From contig NZ_CALUWS010000009.1 in NCBI RefSeq assembly GCF_944324525.1, forward strand, positions 1-64,000: a DNA stretch of 64,000 nt, in the 5' to 3' direction. The position numbers were made by a program, and so were the translations under genes. The stretch is from an uncultured Desulfovibrio sp. Its GTDB lineage: Bacteria > Desulfobacterota > Desulfovibrionia > Desulfovibrionales > Desulfovibrionaceae. The notes beneath the pieces were generated by a model, which was given only the letters and a program-made list of their open reading frames with translations, searched no databases and was not told where the DNA came from. Shown one piece after another: positions 41,900 to 54,311 of the stretch; the first letter of the stretch is position 1; each line of letters begins with the position of its first letter.

Positions 41900-42323
41900 C
41901 GCCGTCATCCCGTCCCCTGCTCCCGGTCAGGCTTCTCTCCCCTCCCCGACCGCCGGCATACGCCCGTCAGTCCCCTGTCGTGAGGTGATGTCCATGGAAT
42001 CCGGTTCTCCCTGCCCGGCCGCACTCGCAGGAAAATATCCCTGCCGGACGCTGCTCGTAGATGCCGGTCTGGCGGCGCAGGCCGTGCGCCGCTTTGGCCT
42101 GGATGCCCAGCTGCAGGTGCTGCAGGAAGAACTGGCCGAGGCCATCGTGGCCATCAGCCACCTGCGGCGCGGCCGCCGTGGCGCGCGTGAAGAGGTGGTA
42201 GAGGAACTTGGCGACGTGCTGGTGCTTATCGATCAACTGCGCACCGAACCGTTCATGGCCGCCGAGATCGACCAGAGTGTGGCCCACAAATGCAGCCGGC
42301 TGCGTGCCCTGCTGGAGGTTTAG
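41889..42323 (+). CDS. MazG-like nucleotide pyrophosphohydrolase-related protein
   Basis: 144 aa from a GTG start (an internal ATG lies near 41991). The C-terminal ~85 residues carry the all-alpha NTP pyrophosphatase pattern EELAEAIVAISHLRRGRRGAREEVVEELGDVLVLIDQL, in which the EExxE and ExxD metal-binding sets are present. MazG-like proteins in phages lower ppGpp or clean the nucleotide pool. The N-terminal 50 residues are Pro-rich and may not be translated. Confidence 0.75.
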   Translation: MSADAVIPSPAPGQASLPSPTAGIRPSVPCREVMSMESGSPCPAALAGKYPCRTLLVDAGLAAQAVRRFGLDAQLQVLQEELAEAIVAISHLRRGRRGAREEVVEELGDVLVLIDQLRTEPFMAAEIDQSVAHKCSRLRALLEV

Positions 42324-42325
42324 CC

Positions 42326-42754
42326 ATGCGTGCCGCCCATCCTGCGTCCGTCTCCTGCGCCCGCCTGGGCCGGGTCATCCCGCCGTCAGACTGCGCGGCC
42401 CTGATCTGCCGGACCGGCGAGGCTGCCGACCTGCAAAGCTGCTTCGTCTGCCCGGCCGGCCAGGCGCTTGCCGCCGGCTGCCCCGATCATGCCCGGCTCG
42501 TGCGCCGGCGGGATGCCGTGCCTGATGCCGTCGTGCTGCTGCGCGTCCTGGGAGAAGCCCTGCGGGACGACCCGTCCGCGCCGCAGATAAGCATACGCGC
42601 CCTGGCGCGCAACGCCGAACGAAGCTTCGGCGGCGACGGCGATCCCTATCGTCTGGCCCGTGCCGCACAGCGTTGCGGCCTGACGGTCACCCTGCGCCCG
42701 TGGGCCATCATCCGTGATGCCGCCTGCCGGCGTTTTGCGCTCAAGGAGGTGTGA
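42326..42754 (+). CDS. Early phage protein of unknown function
   Basis: 142 aa. It contains a Cys pair (CFVCPAGQ) and a C-terminal region (ISIRALARNAERSFGGDGDPYRLARAAQRCGLTVTLRPW) with a possible DNA-binding helix pair. It sits between the MazG-like gene and the excisionase-like gene. Not recognised. Confidence 0.6.
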   Translation: MRAAHPASVSCARLGRVIPPSDCAALICRTGEAADLQSCFVCPAGQALAAGCPDHARLVRRRDAVPDAVVLLRVLGEALRDDPSAPQISIRALARNAERSFGGDGDPYRLARAAQRCGLTVTLRPWAIIRDAACRRFALKEV

Positions 42755-42756
42755 AC

Positions 42757-43026
42757 ATGTCCAAGCCAACAACCATGCCCGCCCCGCCCCAGCTGAAGGT
42801 GCTGGGCTGCTTTCTGGACAAGCTGCCGCCCATGATCGCCCGCAAGGAGGTCAAGTATTTCACCGGCGGCGCCATCAGTCCCAAGAGCGTCTCCAATGAC
42901 GATTATCTGGGCAACGGTCCCCGTGTCCGCATGAAGATGGGGGACGCCGTCGTGTACCCGACGCCGTTCTTTCTGGCATATCTTGAAGAAAAAGGAGTGA
43001 AGATCATTGTCCCTCCGTCGTTTTGA
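42757..43026 (+). CDS. Excisionase-like small protein
   Basis: 89 aa with a strong ribosome site (AAGGAGGT). The segment MIARKEVKYFTGGAISPKSVSNDDYLGNGPRVRMKMGDAVVYPTPFFLAYLEEKGV resembles winged-helix excisionase or AlpA-like proteins. It converges on the integrase with a 23-bp overlap. The position suggests control of excision. Confidence 0.6.
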   Translation: MSKPTTMPAPPQLKVLGCFLDKLPPMIARKEVKYFTGGAISPKSVSNDDYLGNGPRVRMKMGDAVVYPTPFFLAYLEEKGVKIIVPPSF

Positions 43027-44347
43027 TCTCCGTCTGCCGGGCCAGCTCCGCTCTCGCCAGGGCGGCCCGGCGCTTGTCCATGTCGCAGATGTGGAGGTAG
43101 ATCTCCGTCGTCGTGACGCTGGCATGCCCCATGAGCGTCCGCAGGGCGTAGATGTCCAGCCCGGATTCCAGCATGCGTGTGGCAAAGGTGTGCCGCAGCG
43201 TGTGCCAGACTACCCGGTTGCGCGGGTCCGTCACGCCGTCATTGAAACCGAGCTTGTCCATGATGCGGCGCATGGCCTGCGGCAAGCCGAAGGGAGAGCG
43301 CATCTCTCCGCCGGGCCCGGGAAAAAGGTATTCGCTGGAGGCATGCGCCAGCCTCTTGCGCAGCATGGCGAGGCTCTCGGGAAAAAGGCGTCCGGCATGG
43401 ACGATGCGCGTCTTGCCGCCCTTCGTGGATCGCTCGCTGCCTTTTGCGCCGGTAAGCACGCGAATGGCTCCCGTTTCCGGCGTGCAGCTTTCACAGCGGA
43501 GGTTGATGAGCTCCCCCGCTCTCAGGCCCGTGTCCAGAGAAAGGAGTATCATGTCATGCAGATCGCTGGCCCCTTCCCGCCGGCCCTGGTAGGCCAGCAG
43601 GGCCTCGATCTCCGTATCGCTCAGGACGCGCAGGCGGCGGCTGTCCGTTTTGGGCAGCACGACGGCACGATTGCGGCGGCCCAGGATGGCCGGATTGGGT
43701 CCGCTGAACAACATGGTCCCCGGTGCGCCGGGAGCGGGCGTCTCCAGCGCGTAGTTGTAGACCTCCCGCACGGTCTTGAGGATGTGCAGGACCGTCTGGG
43801 GAGCAAGGCCGGCCGATGGGTCATTCTTGTTGCGTCCGGTGAGCGGTCGCTTGGCGGCCACGATCCGGCCGAGCTCCGCGACGTCCTGCGGGGTGATCTC
43901 CCGGGCGAGACGATCCCCAAGGACAGGCAGGATATGGTTCGTCAGCAGCTGGACGACCTTGGCATGGCTCGCCCGATGCCGCTGTGTCCAGTCGGTATAG
44001 CATGCGGCCAGCTCCCTGAACGTCAGCCCGGCCACACGCTCCTTGCTGCGCAGCAGAGCCTCGCTCTGCCGCTGCTCCTCAGCCATGCTGCGCATCTCTC
44101 GCAGGCTCTGAGGATGCTTGCCGGTACGGATGTTTTCCTTCAGCTCACGCAGCAGGGCGATGGCCTTGGCGACGGTCCAGCCGTCGCTGGCCCAGCCCAG
44201 GGACTCGTGCATGCGCTTGCCTCCTCCCGCCCGGTAACGGATGGAGAAGCAACGGTCCGGCACGCGGCCATTTTTGCGAGTGGGATGTTCGCGATAAAGG
44301 ACGCCCTCTTTGCCCGGGACTGTCTGCCAGCGATACTTGTCACCCAT
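43004..44347 (-). CDS. Tyrosine recombinase integrase
   Basis: 447 aa. The catalytic set is visible: Arg near 276 in DTGLRAGEL, HTLRH, the later histidine in MGHASVTTTEIYLH and the tyrosine in the same motif. The N-terminal arm-binding domain and a central SAM-like core-binding domain are present. It catalyses integration at tRNA-Arg. The ATG at 44347 lies inside the TGTCACCCA double repeat, so arm binding by integrase could repress its own translation or transcription. It is leftward and directly adjacent to attR. Confidence 0.94.
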   Translation of the reverse strand: MGDKYRWQTVPGKEGVLYREHPTRKNGRVPDRCFSIRYRAGGGKRMHESLGWASDGWTVAKAIALLRELKENIRTGKHPQSLREMRSMAEEQRQSEALLRSKERVAGLTFRELAACYTDWTQRHRASHAKVVQLLTNHILPVLGDRLAREITPQDVAELGRIVAAKRPLTGRNKNDPSAGLAPQTVLHILKTVREVYNYALETPAPGAPGTMLFSGPNPAILGRRNRAVVLPKTDSRRLRVLSDTEIEALLAYQGRREGASDLHDMILLSLDTGLRAGELINLRCESCTPETGAIRVLTGAKGSERSTKGGKTRIVHAGRLFPESLAMLRKRLAHASSEYLFPGPGGEMRSPFGLPQAMRRIMDKLGFNDGVTDPRNRVVWHTLRHTFATRMLESGLDIYALRTLMGHASVTTTEIYLHICDMDKRRAALARAELARQTEIKTTEGQ

Positions 44348-44357
44348 CTGTCACCCA
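44338..44357. repeat. Arm-type repeat, right end
   Basis: Two direct TGTCACCCA units separated by TC, identical over 20 bp to 4758-4777 at the left end. They overlap the integrase start codon. Confidence 0.7.
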
Positions 44358-44464
44358 CCTTTTTTGACGTCATGGGCATTTATGGGCATCTGTTATCATC
44401 GGCCATACTTATAAATCAAGATGATAAGACATTAAGGGCAATCATGGGAAATACCGTCAGCCTT

Positions 44465-44509
44465 CTTCTAAGCTCTTGGTCGGGGGTTCGAATCCTCCCG
44501 GGCGCGCCA
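44465..44509 (+). repeat. attR core: 45-bp copy of the tRNA-Arg 3' half
   Basis: Exact copy of 4642-4686. It includes the T loop and CCA end but no 5' half, so it is not a functional tRNA. Confidence 0.93.
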
Positions 44510-44518
44510 AAGATTTTC

Positions 44519-44549
44519 AGGCGCTTACTGACGTTCGGTAAGCGCCTTT
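44519..44549 (+). terminator. Original tRNA-Arg terminator, now displaced by the prophage
   Basis: AGGCGCTTAC, a 9-nt loop, GTAAGCGCCT and TTCCTTTT lie 10 bp beyond attR. After excision this hairpin would sit directly behind the restored tRNA-Arg. Confidence 0.8.
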
Positions 44550-45058
44550 CCTTTTGGGCACATGGCCTTGGACACATCTGTCAGTTCCGGCAGGACTTTT
44601 GCGTTCTCATCTTGCGTGCCGGTCAGGCACGGCGTACCGCCTCCCTGTTCTCCCGTTTCCCTCCAGTCGCGTTTTCGGTGCGAATCTCGTCGATCCCGCG
44701 TCCGACAGGATAGCGTTACGCTTCCGTCAGATTCTTTCTTCCCTAGTTCCCCGTTCTTCCATAGCGCATTTTCAGTTTGAAAGGCTTGGCGTTTCCAACG
44801 CATACGGTTTGTCGGTTCGCGGAAAAAAACGTGGTTTTTCCGCTCACGTTTGGCCGGGCGGCGCTATGTCGCCGCCTCGCATTTTGCTTTTTTCAACGAC
44901 AAAGCATTCTCATATCGTTCAGCGCCTGCGCAATTTCTACCGGGGAAACCGGACATCTTGAAAGCAGGGGGTGGCGTTGTGTAAGCTTGCGTACGTGGTG
45001 GACAAGCAGCCGATCCGGCAGCTTCTCCTGCGTAACCCTTTGTCATCGAGGTGGAAGC
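44550..45058. other. Intergenic region holding repeat copy D
   Basis: No gene is convincing in these ~500 bp. The second half contains the MITE-like repeat (44764-44910). The remainder has neither clear promoter nor open frame with gene-like codon use. Confidence 0.45.
44764..44910 (-). repeat. MITE-like dispersed repeat, copy D
   Basis: About 145 bp, in opposite orientation to copies A and B. The blocks GCGGAAAAA, GGCCGGGCGGCGC and GCGAGGCGGCG (complement) are conserved with copies A-C. Confidence 0.7.
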
Positions 45059-45658
45059 ATGAAGGTCGCCCTTGCCGTCTTGACGCTCTGCATCGCCCTT
45101 TTGCGTCCCAGTGCGGGGCTGGGCATGGATGCCGCCCAGCTGGGGGAACTTTTGGACGCCGCGATTGGTGATGCGGAACGGACATGTGCCGTCATCACCA
45201 TGCTCGACCGGGAGATCGCCAGCCGGCCCGATGATGAGAGTCTGCTCACGCTGCGTATCGCGGCCTACGGTCTTCTGGCCGACCCGTATTCCGCCAGGCC
45301 GGATGTGGAGGCCCTGGCCGCCCTGCATCCGGACTCCCCGCCTTTCCAGATGCAGAAATGTCTGTACGCGGAAGCCACGGGCGCGCAGCAGGAGGAAAAC
45401 CGTCTCTGCTACCTGCGCGTGGCCCGGCTTTGCCGGCAGTCCGACAAGGCCGATGAGCATTCCCAGGAATATCTGCTTGCCCTGCTGCTGGCGGATTCTC
45501 CCGAAGCGGAAGAGGCAAAGCGGCGCTTTCTTGCTGGGCTGACGGATTCTCCCATGGATCAGGCCCTGAAGGAAGTTCTGGCGGACTTTACACGCGAGAA
45601 GTTTGTCAAAAAAGTCTCCCCCGAGACGATCCGCCATCCCTGCCCGCGGCAGCGGTGA
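45059..45658 (+). CDS. Secreted helical-repeat protein of unknown function
   Basis: 199 aa with a signal peptide (VALAVLTLCIALLRPSAGLG). The mature part is helical, with TPR-like pairs (DDESLLTLRIAAYGLLADPYSARPDVEALAALHPDSPPFQMQKCLYAEATGAQQEENRLCYLRVARLC) and four Cys residues. GAGGTGG precedes ATG 45059. It is next to a membrane protein gene and two repeat copies, in a region that looks like accessory DNA. Confidence 0.62.
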   Translation: MKVALAVLTLCIALLRPSAGLGMDAAQLGELLDAAIGDAERTCAVITMLDREIASRPDDESLLTLRIAAYGLLADPYSARPDVEALAALHPDSPPFQMQKCLYAEATGAQQEENRLCYLRVARLCRQSDKADEHSQEYLLALLLADSPEAEEAKRRFLAGLTDSPMDQALKEVLADFTREKFVKKVSPETIRHPCPRQR

Positions 45659-45825
45659 CGCGTCGCCCGGACGGCAAGCCGCCTTGCTGCCAGAGGACAG
45701 GGGCGGCGGCGCGCCAGTTCGCAGCAGCGTTCAGGGAGAGGATGAGGATTTTTGTCTGAGGCGATTTGCCTGCATGCCAGGGGAACAGCGGCCATCGACA
45801 GGGAGATGGCATTTCGGAGTTTCAT

Positions 45826-46509
45826 ATGTATGGTCTTGATTTTATGATAGATAGCGTGAAAGTCCTTTTACTTCTTATCGTCTTGGGGTATCTGCTTGCA
45901 AAGCAGCGCAAGAAATACCTTTTATTTATTCTCCTCGTGCCTGTTCTTGTGTACACTTATGCTGTTTCGCAGCCTTACAGGGATGATTTTGATTTCGTGA
46001 CGGTCATCTTTAAAGTCATTTTTCTCCTTATCGCCTTGGGGTATTTTCTTGTAACGCACAAGAAATGCCTTCTTTTCGTTCTTCTTGTGCCTGTCCTTGC
46101 GTACATTTATTATGGATATCTCTTCAAGATACGCGATTTTCCCGAAGAGCCATCCGGAGAGTCCGCATGCTATGTATATAAAATATATTATGAAGGCTAT
46201 GACAGCATCTTCCTGAGCATGTCGTACGAAGACCCGGCTTTTTACAAGATTTTTGACAAGAAAAGCAAAAGATGCCTGTATACCAGCAACTTTTATGATG
46301 ACCACGCCGTCTGGCCGGATAATGTCCTCGATGAAGGATTCTACAGCGAGGATTGCGCACGCTTCATGCCGCCAGACGAGCTCGGTACGCCGCAGGAGAA
46401 GCTTCGCGTACTGGGGCGTGAGGTTCTGCGGCTAGGAAAAGAGGCTTGCAGACAGCTGGGTGAGCGTGTCGTAAGGGCCTTTGAAAAAATGGGTATCCAG
46501 CAAGAATGA
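45826..46509 (+). CDS. Membrane protein with an internal tandem duplication, AT-rich
   Basis: 227 aa. Two copies of a ~45-residue unit are visible: VLLLLIVLGYLLAKQRKK followed by YLLFILLVPVLVYTY, and IFLLIALGYFLVTHKK followed by CLLFVLLVPVLAYIY. Each encodes two transmembrane helices, giving four in all. The C-terminal ~120 residues are soluble and aromatic-rich (CYVYKIYYEGYDSIFLSMSYEDPAFYKIFDKK). GGAG lies 7 nt before ATG. A/T content is far above that of the flanking genes, pointing to horizontal acquisition. Family not recognised. Confidence 0.65.
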   Translation: MYGLDFMIDSVKVLLLLIVLGYLLAKQRKKYLLFILLVPVLVYTYAVSQPYRDDFDFVTVIFKVIFLLIALGYFLVTHKKCLLFVLLVPVLAYIYYGYLFKIRDFPEEPSGESACYVYKIYYEGYDSIFLSMSYEDPAFYKIFDKKSKRCLYTSNFYDDHAVWPDNVLDEGFYSEDCARFMPPDELGTPQEKLRVLGREVLRLGKEACRQLGERVVRAFEKMGIQQE

Positions 46510-46839
46510 ACGCGCCGCAACGTGGTTAGGGGATCGTCAAACGCTGCGATGCCCTTCCCCAACGCGCTTTTTCCGCAGTGTGAGGGCAGCGTCAGCATTG
46601 AAATTGGACGCAATTTCAATGCGAATCCGCTCTAAGGCATGTTCCGTTTGAAACGCTGTGCGTTTTCCACCATACGGCCCGGCGTTTCGCGGAAAAAATG
46701 CAGTTTTCCCGCTTGTTTTAGGGCGGGCGGCGCTGTGCTGCCGCCCCGCGTTTCACTTTTTTCACCGGCAAAACGCTCGGGCTTTGACGTCGGGCGCCGG
46801 CGGCCCTGCCTCGCGAGGGATGCGCCGGACGGCTCCGGC
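46510..46839. other. Intergenic region with repeat copy C
   Basis: No gene seen. It holds the MITE-like repeat at 46637-46778 and ends at the bidirectional terminator at 46840. Confidence 0.5.
46637..46778 (-). repeat. MITE-like dispersed repeat, copy C
   Basis: About 142 bp, inverted relative to copies A and B. The GAGCGTTTTGCCGGTGAAAA end (complement of 46759-46778) matches copy A in nearly every position. Confidence 0.75.
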
Positions 46840-46880
46840 AAAAAAGCCCCCGGTCCCTGTGCGGGGCCGGGGGCTTTTTT
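46840..46880. terminator. Bidirectional terminator of the HD-GYP gene
   Basis: AAAAAAGCCCCCGG, a short loop, CCGGGGGCTTTTTT. It has T-runs on both strands. Confidence 0.88.
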
Positions 46881-46898
46881 GCCGGAGCTGGGAAGGAG

Positions 46899-47930
46899 CT
46901 ATTCAGGCACTTCCAGATTGGCGTCCATGTCGATGAGCTGCCCGAAGGTCTGGGCGGCAAAGGCCGCCATGAGCGGCTTGGTGAAGTCGGGCTCGTAGCG
47001 GTTGTCCTGTGCCAGTTCGCGCGCGGCATCGGCAGGCTCGTGCTTGGTGCCGTAGGGCTTGTCCATGATCATGGCCGAGAAGGAGTCCACCACGGCGGTC
47101 AGGCGGCCGATACGGCTGATGCGGCTGCCGGGCTCGTGCTGCGGGTAACCGCTGCTGTCGAGGCGTTCATGATGCTCGAAGCAGGCGCGGATAAGTTCCT
47201 CAAAGGAAATGTCCACCTTCTGCATGATCTTGACGCCAAGCAGCGGATGCTGGACGACCTTGTCCCGCTCTTCCTGCTTGAGGGGGCCCTTTTTGTTGAC
47301 CACAAAGGCCGGCACCTTGCTCATGCCGATATCGTGGAGCAGCAGGGCCAGCGCCACCTTGTCCAGGTCCTTGCGGCGCATCTCGCTGACGCTCTGCATC
47401 CAGAGCCAGAGGCCCAGGTTCAGGCAGTTGAGGGCATGGCGGGCGGGGTCATGCACGCGGAAGAGGCGGCGCACGAAACCGGCGATGCGGTGCTTGTCCT
47501 CAAAGATATATTCGGTGACCACCATGAGGTCACGATACAGCGGATCAAAAAGCAGTTTGACCGGCTGCGCGTAGAACTCCGTATAGCGCATGACCAGCGC
47601 GCGGATGCAGATGTCCACGATCTCCGCTTCCTTGAGGTTGCGGTCCTGCAGCACGAGGTCGAGCTGTTTGACGATGTGGCGCGAATAGATGGGGTGGTCC
47701 GAGCGGGACACGAACAGCGAGCCGTCGGCGCAGAGCTGGGCCACCTCTTCCACCTGGGCGTTGCTCAGGCGGTCGCCCTTGCGGCAATAGGGCGCGAGCA
47801 CACAGATGTCCTCACGGAAGGAGAACAGATCGACCGGCGGGCGGTACTTGGGGAAGCTGGACAGGATCTCGCTGCTGATCTGATAGTATTCTTCATTGAT
47901 ATTCTGGGGAACGTCTTTTTTGGCAGCCAT
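46899..47930 (-). CDS. HD-GYP domain protein (cyclic di-GMP phosphodiesterase-like)
   Basis: 343 aa. The C-terminal HD-GYP domain has HD at about 199-200 (LLHDIGMSK), HH at about 253-254 (FEHHERLD) and GYP at about 261-263; the loop reads DSSGYP where many members have DGxGYP. The N-terminal ~150 residues match no domain I recognise. Active members cleave c-di-GMP. The ATG lies 2 nt after the pyk stop with GGAAG inside the pyk end, so the two genes are translationally coupled. Confidence 0.85.
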   Translation of the reverse strand: MAAKKDVPQNINEEYYQISSEILSSFPKYRPPVDLFSFREDICVLAPYCRKGDRLSNAQVEEVAQLCADGSLFVSRSDHPIYSRHIVKQLDLVLQDRNLKEAEIVDICIRALVMRYTEFYAQPVKLLFDPLYRDLMVVTEYIFEDKHRIAGFVRRLFRVHDPARHALNCLNLGLWLWMQSVSEMRRKDLDKVALALLLHDIGMSKVPAFVVNKKGPLKQEERDKVVQHPLLGVKIMQKVDISFEELIRACFEHHERLDSSGYPQHEPGSRISRIGRLTAVVDSFSAMIMDKPYGTKHEPADAARELAQDNRYEPDFTKPLMAAFAAQTFGQLIDMDANLEVPE

Positions 47931-47932
47931 AA

Positions 47933-49351
47933 CTACTTCCAGTAAATTTTGACAAGGTTTGTTCCGCGCGGGGTGGACGAAGAGCCGGTGCGCTGCCCCG
48001 CCGTGATGACCGCGCACTGCCCCGGGGCGATGGCCTCACTGTCGCAGATGAACTGCTGCGCACGCCGCAGGTGGCTTGTTTCCACATCGGGCTGGCTCAC
48101 CAGGACAGGATGGACGCCCCAGGAAAAATTGAGGGCCTTGAAGGTCACCGGATCGGGCGTCAGGGCATAGACGGGCTGCGCGGGCCGGTGGGCGGCAATG
48201 AGGCGGGCCGAAGCGCCGCTGATGCTGTGGGCCACGATGGCCTGGGCCGACGCCCGCTTGGCAAGCAGGCAGGCGGAATAGGCCAGGAAGCTCGAGATGT
48301 CCGTTGCCGTATCCGGGGATTCGGTGCGGCGGTCCTCCAGCAGGAGCTTTTCGGCCTCGTCGGTGATGCGGCGCATGTAGCGCACCGTTTCCACGGGAAA
48401 GTTGCCCATGGCCGTCTCTTCCGACAGCATGACGCAATCCGCGCCGTCCAGGACGGCATTGGCCACGTCCGTGGTCTCGGCGCGGGTGGGCGCGGGGCTG
48501 TTGACCATGGAAAGCAGCATCTGCGTAGCCACGATGACCGGCTTGGACAGGCGGTTGCAGGCCGCGATGATGTGTTTCTGCAGGGCCGGCAGCTGCGGCA
48601 GCGGGCACTCCACGCCAAGGTCGCCGCGCGCCACCATGACGGCGTCCGTCGCGGCAAGGATGGCGTCCAGATTCTCCACAGCGCCCTGCCTTTCCAGCTT
48701 GACCACCACAGGGATGTTACGCCCGGAAGCGGCGATGATCTCCTTGGCTTCGCGCACGTCGTCCGCCGTCTGCACATAGGAGATGGCGACGGCATCCACG
48801 CCCAGCCTCAGGCCGTCGTTGAGGTCCCGCTTGTCCTTGTCGGTCAGGGCGCGGACCCGCGTCGCCTTGCCGGGCAGGGCAAGGCCCTTGCGGGAGGTGA
48901 CGATGCCGCTGTTTTCCGCCGCCAGCAGCACGAGACCGTCCGTCCGGCACTCCTCCACCACGAATTGCAGGCCGCCGTCGGCCAGCACCAGATGGTCCCC
49001 CTTGACGAGACTCTGCAGGATGATCTCGTGGTCAAAGGGGAGATAGGGCAGCTCGTTCGTATAGCGGTCCGTCGGGCCCAGCAGCAGCCGCATGCCCTTG
49101 CTGACCTGTATGGTCTTTTCCCGGATGGCGCCCAGACGGATCTTGGGGCCGGAAAGATCCTGCATGATGGTGAGGGGGTGGTTCAGTTCCGCCTCAATGG
49201 CCCGGATATGACCGATGATGTCCACAAAGTCCGCAGCCCCGCCGTGAGAAAAATTGAGGCGGAAAATGCTTACCCCGGCCTGCGCCAGCTCTTTCAGGCG
49301 TTCCCGCGTATTGGAAGCCGGCCCGATGGTCGCTACGATTTTTGTCCTCAC
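47933..49351 (-). CDS. pyk: Pyruvate kinase
   Basis: 472 aa from a GTG at 49351 with GGGAGG upstream. It begins RTKIVATIGPASNTRERLKELAQAGVSIFRLNFSHG and contains the active-site strand VVVKLERQGAVENLD, MVARGDLGVE, and ATQMLLSMVNSPAPTRAETTDVANAVLDGADCVMLSEETAMGNFPVETV. The allosteric C-terminal domain is complete. It converts phosphoenolpyruvate and ADP to pyruvate and ATP in the cytoplasm. The active-site strand has KLERQGAVENLD where most enzymes have KIExxEGVxNxD. Confidence 0.95.
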   Translation of the reverse strand: MRTKIVATIGPASNTRERLKELAQAGVSIFRLNFSHGGAADFVDIIGHIRAIEAELNHPLTIMQDLSGPKIRLGAIREKTIQVSKGMRLLLGPTDRYTNELPYLPFDHEIILQSLVKGDHLVLADGGLQFVVEECRTDGLVLLAAENSGIVTSRKGLALPGKATRVRALTDKDKRDLNDGLRLGVDAVAISYVQTADDVREAKEIIAASGRNIPVVVKLERQGAVENLDAILAATDAVMVARGDLGVECPLPQLPALQKHIIAACNRLSKPVIVATQMLLSMVNSPAPTRAETTDVANAVLDGADCVMLSEETAMGNFPVETVRYMRRITDEAEKLLLEDRRTESPDTATDISSFLAYSACLLAKRASAQAIVAHSISGASARLIAAHRPAQPVYALTPDPVTFKALNFSWGVHPVLVSQPDVETSHLRRAQQFICDSEAIAPGQCAVITAGQRTGSSSTPRGTNLVKIYWK

Positions 49352-49630
49352 TCTGCCTCCCCGGCCCTGTCGGGCCTGAAAAATGTTGGCAAAACTATCT
49401 TGGCTTTTGCCCTTGATGTCAAGGCGACGGATGCGGGAAGGCATGACGCCGCCCGCGCCCGCCGCCTTGCGGGGCACGGCACGGCCTGCTTGACGAGCTG
49501 GCGTGAAGAGGCTAAAAGAAATCGTTTTGACCGGATGAAACTTGCATGCCGGAGCAGGTGTCGGTGCAAGCTGTTCGGTGAGGGCCGGGGAATCCCCCCT
49601 GCCGTACGTCCAACCCCATAGGAAAATCCA

Positions 49631-52873
<3,243 letters not shown>

Positions 52874-52876
52874 GAA

Positions 52877-54004
52877 ATGAAAGCATTACTTGTGCTCGAA
52901 GACGGCTTTTGTCTGCAAGGCAGATCCTTCACCGGCGACTTTGAGACCGGCGGGGAAGTGATCTTCAATACCGGCATGACCGGCTATCAGGAAGTCCTCA
53001 CCGATCCTTCCTATTACGGGCAGATGGTCTGCATGACCTATCCGCTCATCGGCAATTACGGCATCAATGCCCGGGATATGGAATCCCCGCGCATCCACAT
53101 GCGCGCCCTGCTGGTCAAGGAGTGCTGCAAGCAGCCGTCCAACTGGCGCGCCACCAAGTCCCTGCCGGACTTCCTCAAGCAGTGGGGCGTGCCGGGCATG
53201 GAAGGCATCGACACCCGCGCCCTGACCCGCCACCTGCGGCTCAACGGGGCCATGCGCGGCATCATCTCCACGCGCGACCTTGACGCGGCCTCCCTGCAGG
53301 CCAAGGCCAAGGCCCTGCCGCCCATGCAGGGGCAGAACCTCGTGCCCTATGTCTGCGCCAGGAAGCCTTATATCCTCGTGGATGACCGCATGGAGGAAGC
53401 GAGCTTCGACGTGCGCGGCGCCTATGCCTGGAAGGGAACGGGCCTGCCGCTGCTGGTCTACGACTTCGGCGTGAAGTGGAACATCCTCCGCCTGCTGGCC
53501 GAAGTGGGCTTCGAGGTGCTGGCGGTGCCGCCTTCCTTCACGGCGGAGCAGGCCAAAGCCAGCGGGGCCAAGGGCATCTTCCTGTCCAACGGGCCCGGCG
53601 ACCCGGCGACCCTGACGGCGGAGATCGAGAATATCCGCGAGCTCATCAAGCACTTCCCGGTGACGGGCATCTGTCTCGGCCACCAGCTCATCGGCCACGC
53701 CCTGGGCGGTACCACGGGCAAGCTCAAGTTCGGTCATCATGGCTGCAATCATCCGGTGAAGGACCTGACCACCGGCCGCATCGAGATCTCCTCGCAGAAC
53801 CACGGTTTCCATGTGGTGCTCGACGGGCTGGACGATGTGGAAGCCACGCACATCAACCTCAACGACCAGACCCTGGAAGGCCTGCGCCACAAGACCCTGC
53901 CGGTCATGAGCGTGCAGTACCATCCCGAAGCCGCCGCCGGGCCTCACGACGGGCGCTACCTCTTCACGCGCTTCTTTGAGATGACGCGCGATGCGGTGGC
54001 CTAG
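52877..54004 (+). CDS. carA: Carbamoyl-phosphate synthase, small (glutaminase) subunit
   Basis: 375 aa. The class I glutamine amidotransferase triad is present: Cys near 266 in [16 protein letters not shown], His near 349 and Glu near 351 in [13 protein letters not shown]. It supplies ammonia from glutamine to CarB. It is second in a carB-carA operon and followed by a good terminator. Confidence 0.96.
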   Translation: MKALLVLEDGFCLQGRSFTGDFETGGEVIFNTGMTGYQEVLTDPSYYGQMVCMTYPLIGNYGINARDMESPRIHMRALLVKECCKQPSNWRATKSLPDFLKQWGVPGMEGIDTRALTRHLRLNGAMRGIISTRDLDAASLQAKAKALPPMQGQNLVPYVCARKPYILVDDRMEEASFDVRGAYAWKGTGLPLLVYDFGVKWNILRLLAEVGFEVLAVPPSFTAEQAKASGAKGIFLSNGPGDPATLTAEIENIRELIKHFPVTGICLGHQLIGHALGGTTGKLKFGHHGCNHPVKDLTTGRIEISSQNHGFHVVLDGLDDVEATHINLNDQTLEGLRHKTLPVMSVQYHPEAAAGPHDGRYLFTRFFEMTRDAVA

Positions 54005-54030
54005 ACGCTTCCAAACGATCAAAAGCGATA

Positions 54031-54066
54031 AAGATGGTCATGGAGCAGCCCTCCATGACCATCTTT
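54031..54066 (+). terminator. carBA operon terminator
   Basis: AAGATGGTCATGGAG, a short loop, CTCCATGACCATCTT and TATT. A second hairpin with a T-run follows at about 54101-54131. Confidence 0.85.
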
Positions 54067-54311
54067 ATTATTGAGATCTGTTCTCTCAGTCTTTAGGGGA
54101 GAAAGGGGAAGCCCGGCGGGCTTTCCCTTTTTGCTGTCTGCCGGACGGCACCCGTACTGATATATTTTTTTCCCGCGAATGGCAGGCTTGCCAATGCCGC
54201 TGCTCTGCGCTAAGGAGAATCAAGAGAAGCTCCGCTGCCCGAGGGCATAGGTTGCCGGTGGCGCGGAAGGCGAAATGTTTTCGCTGTTTCTCCAGACCAA
54301 GGAGTCTCAAC

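Noticed and set aside
44465..44509. Second tRNA-Arg gene
   Set aside because: The segment lacks the 5' half (acceptor, D arm); it is the attR copy of the tRNA 3' end.
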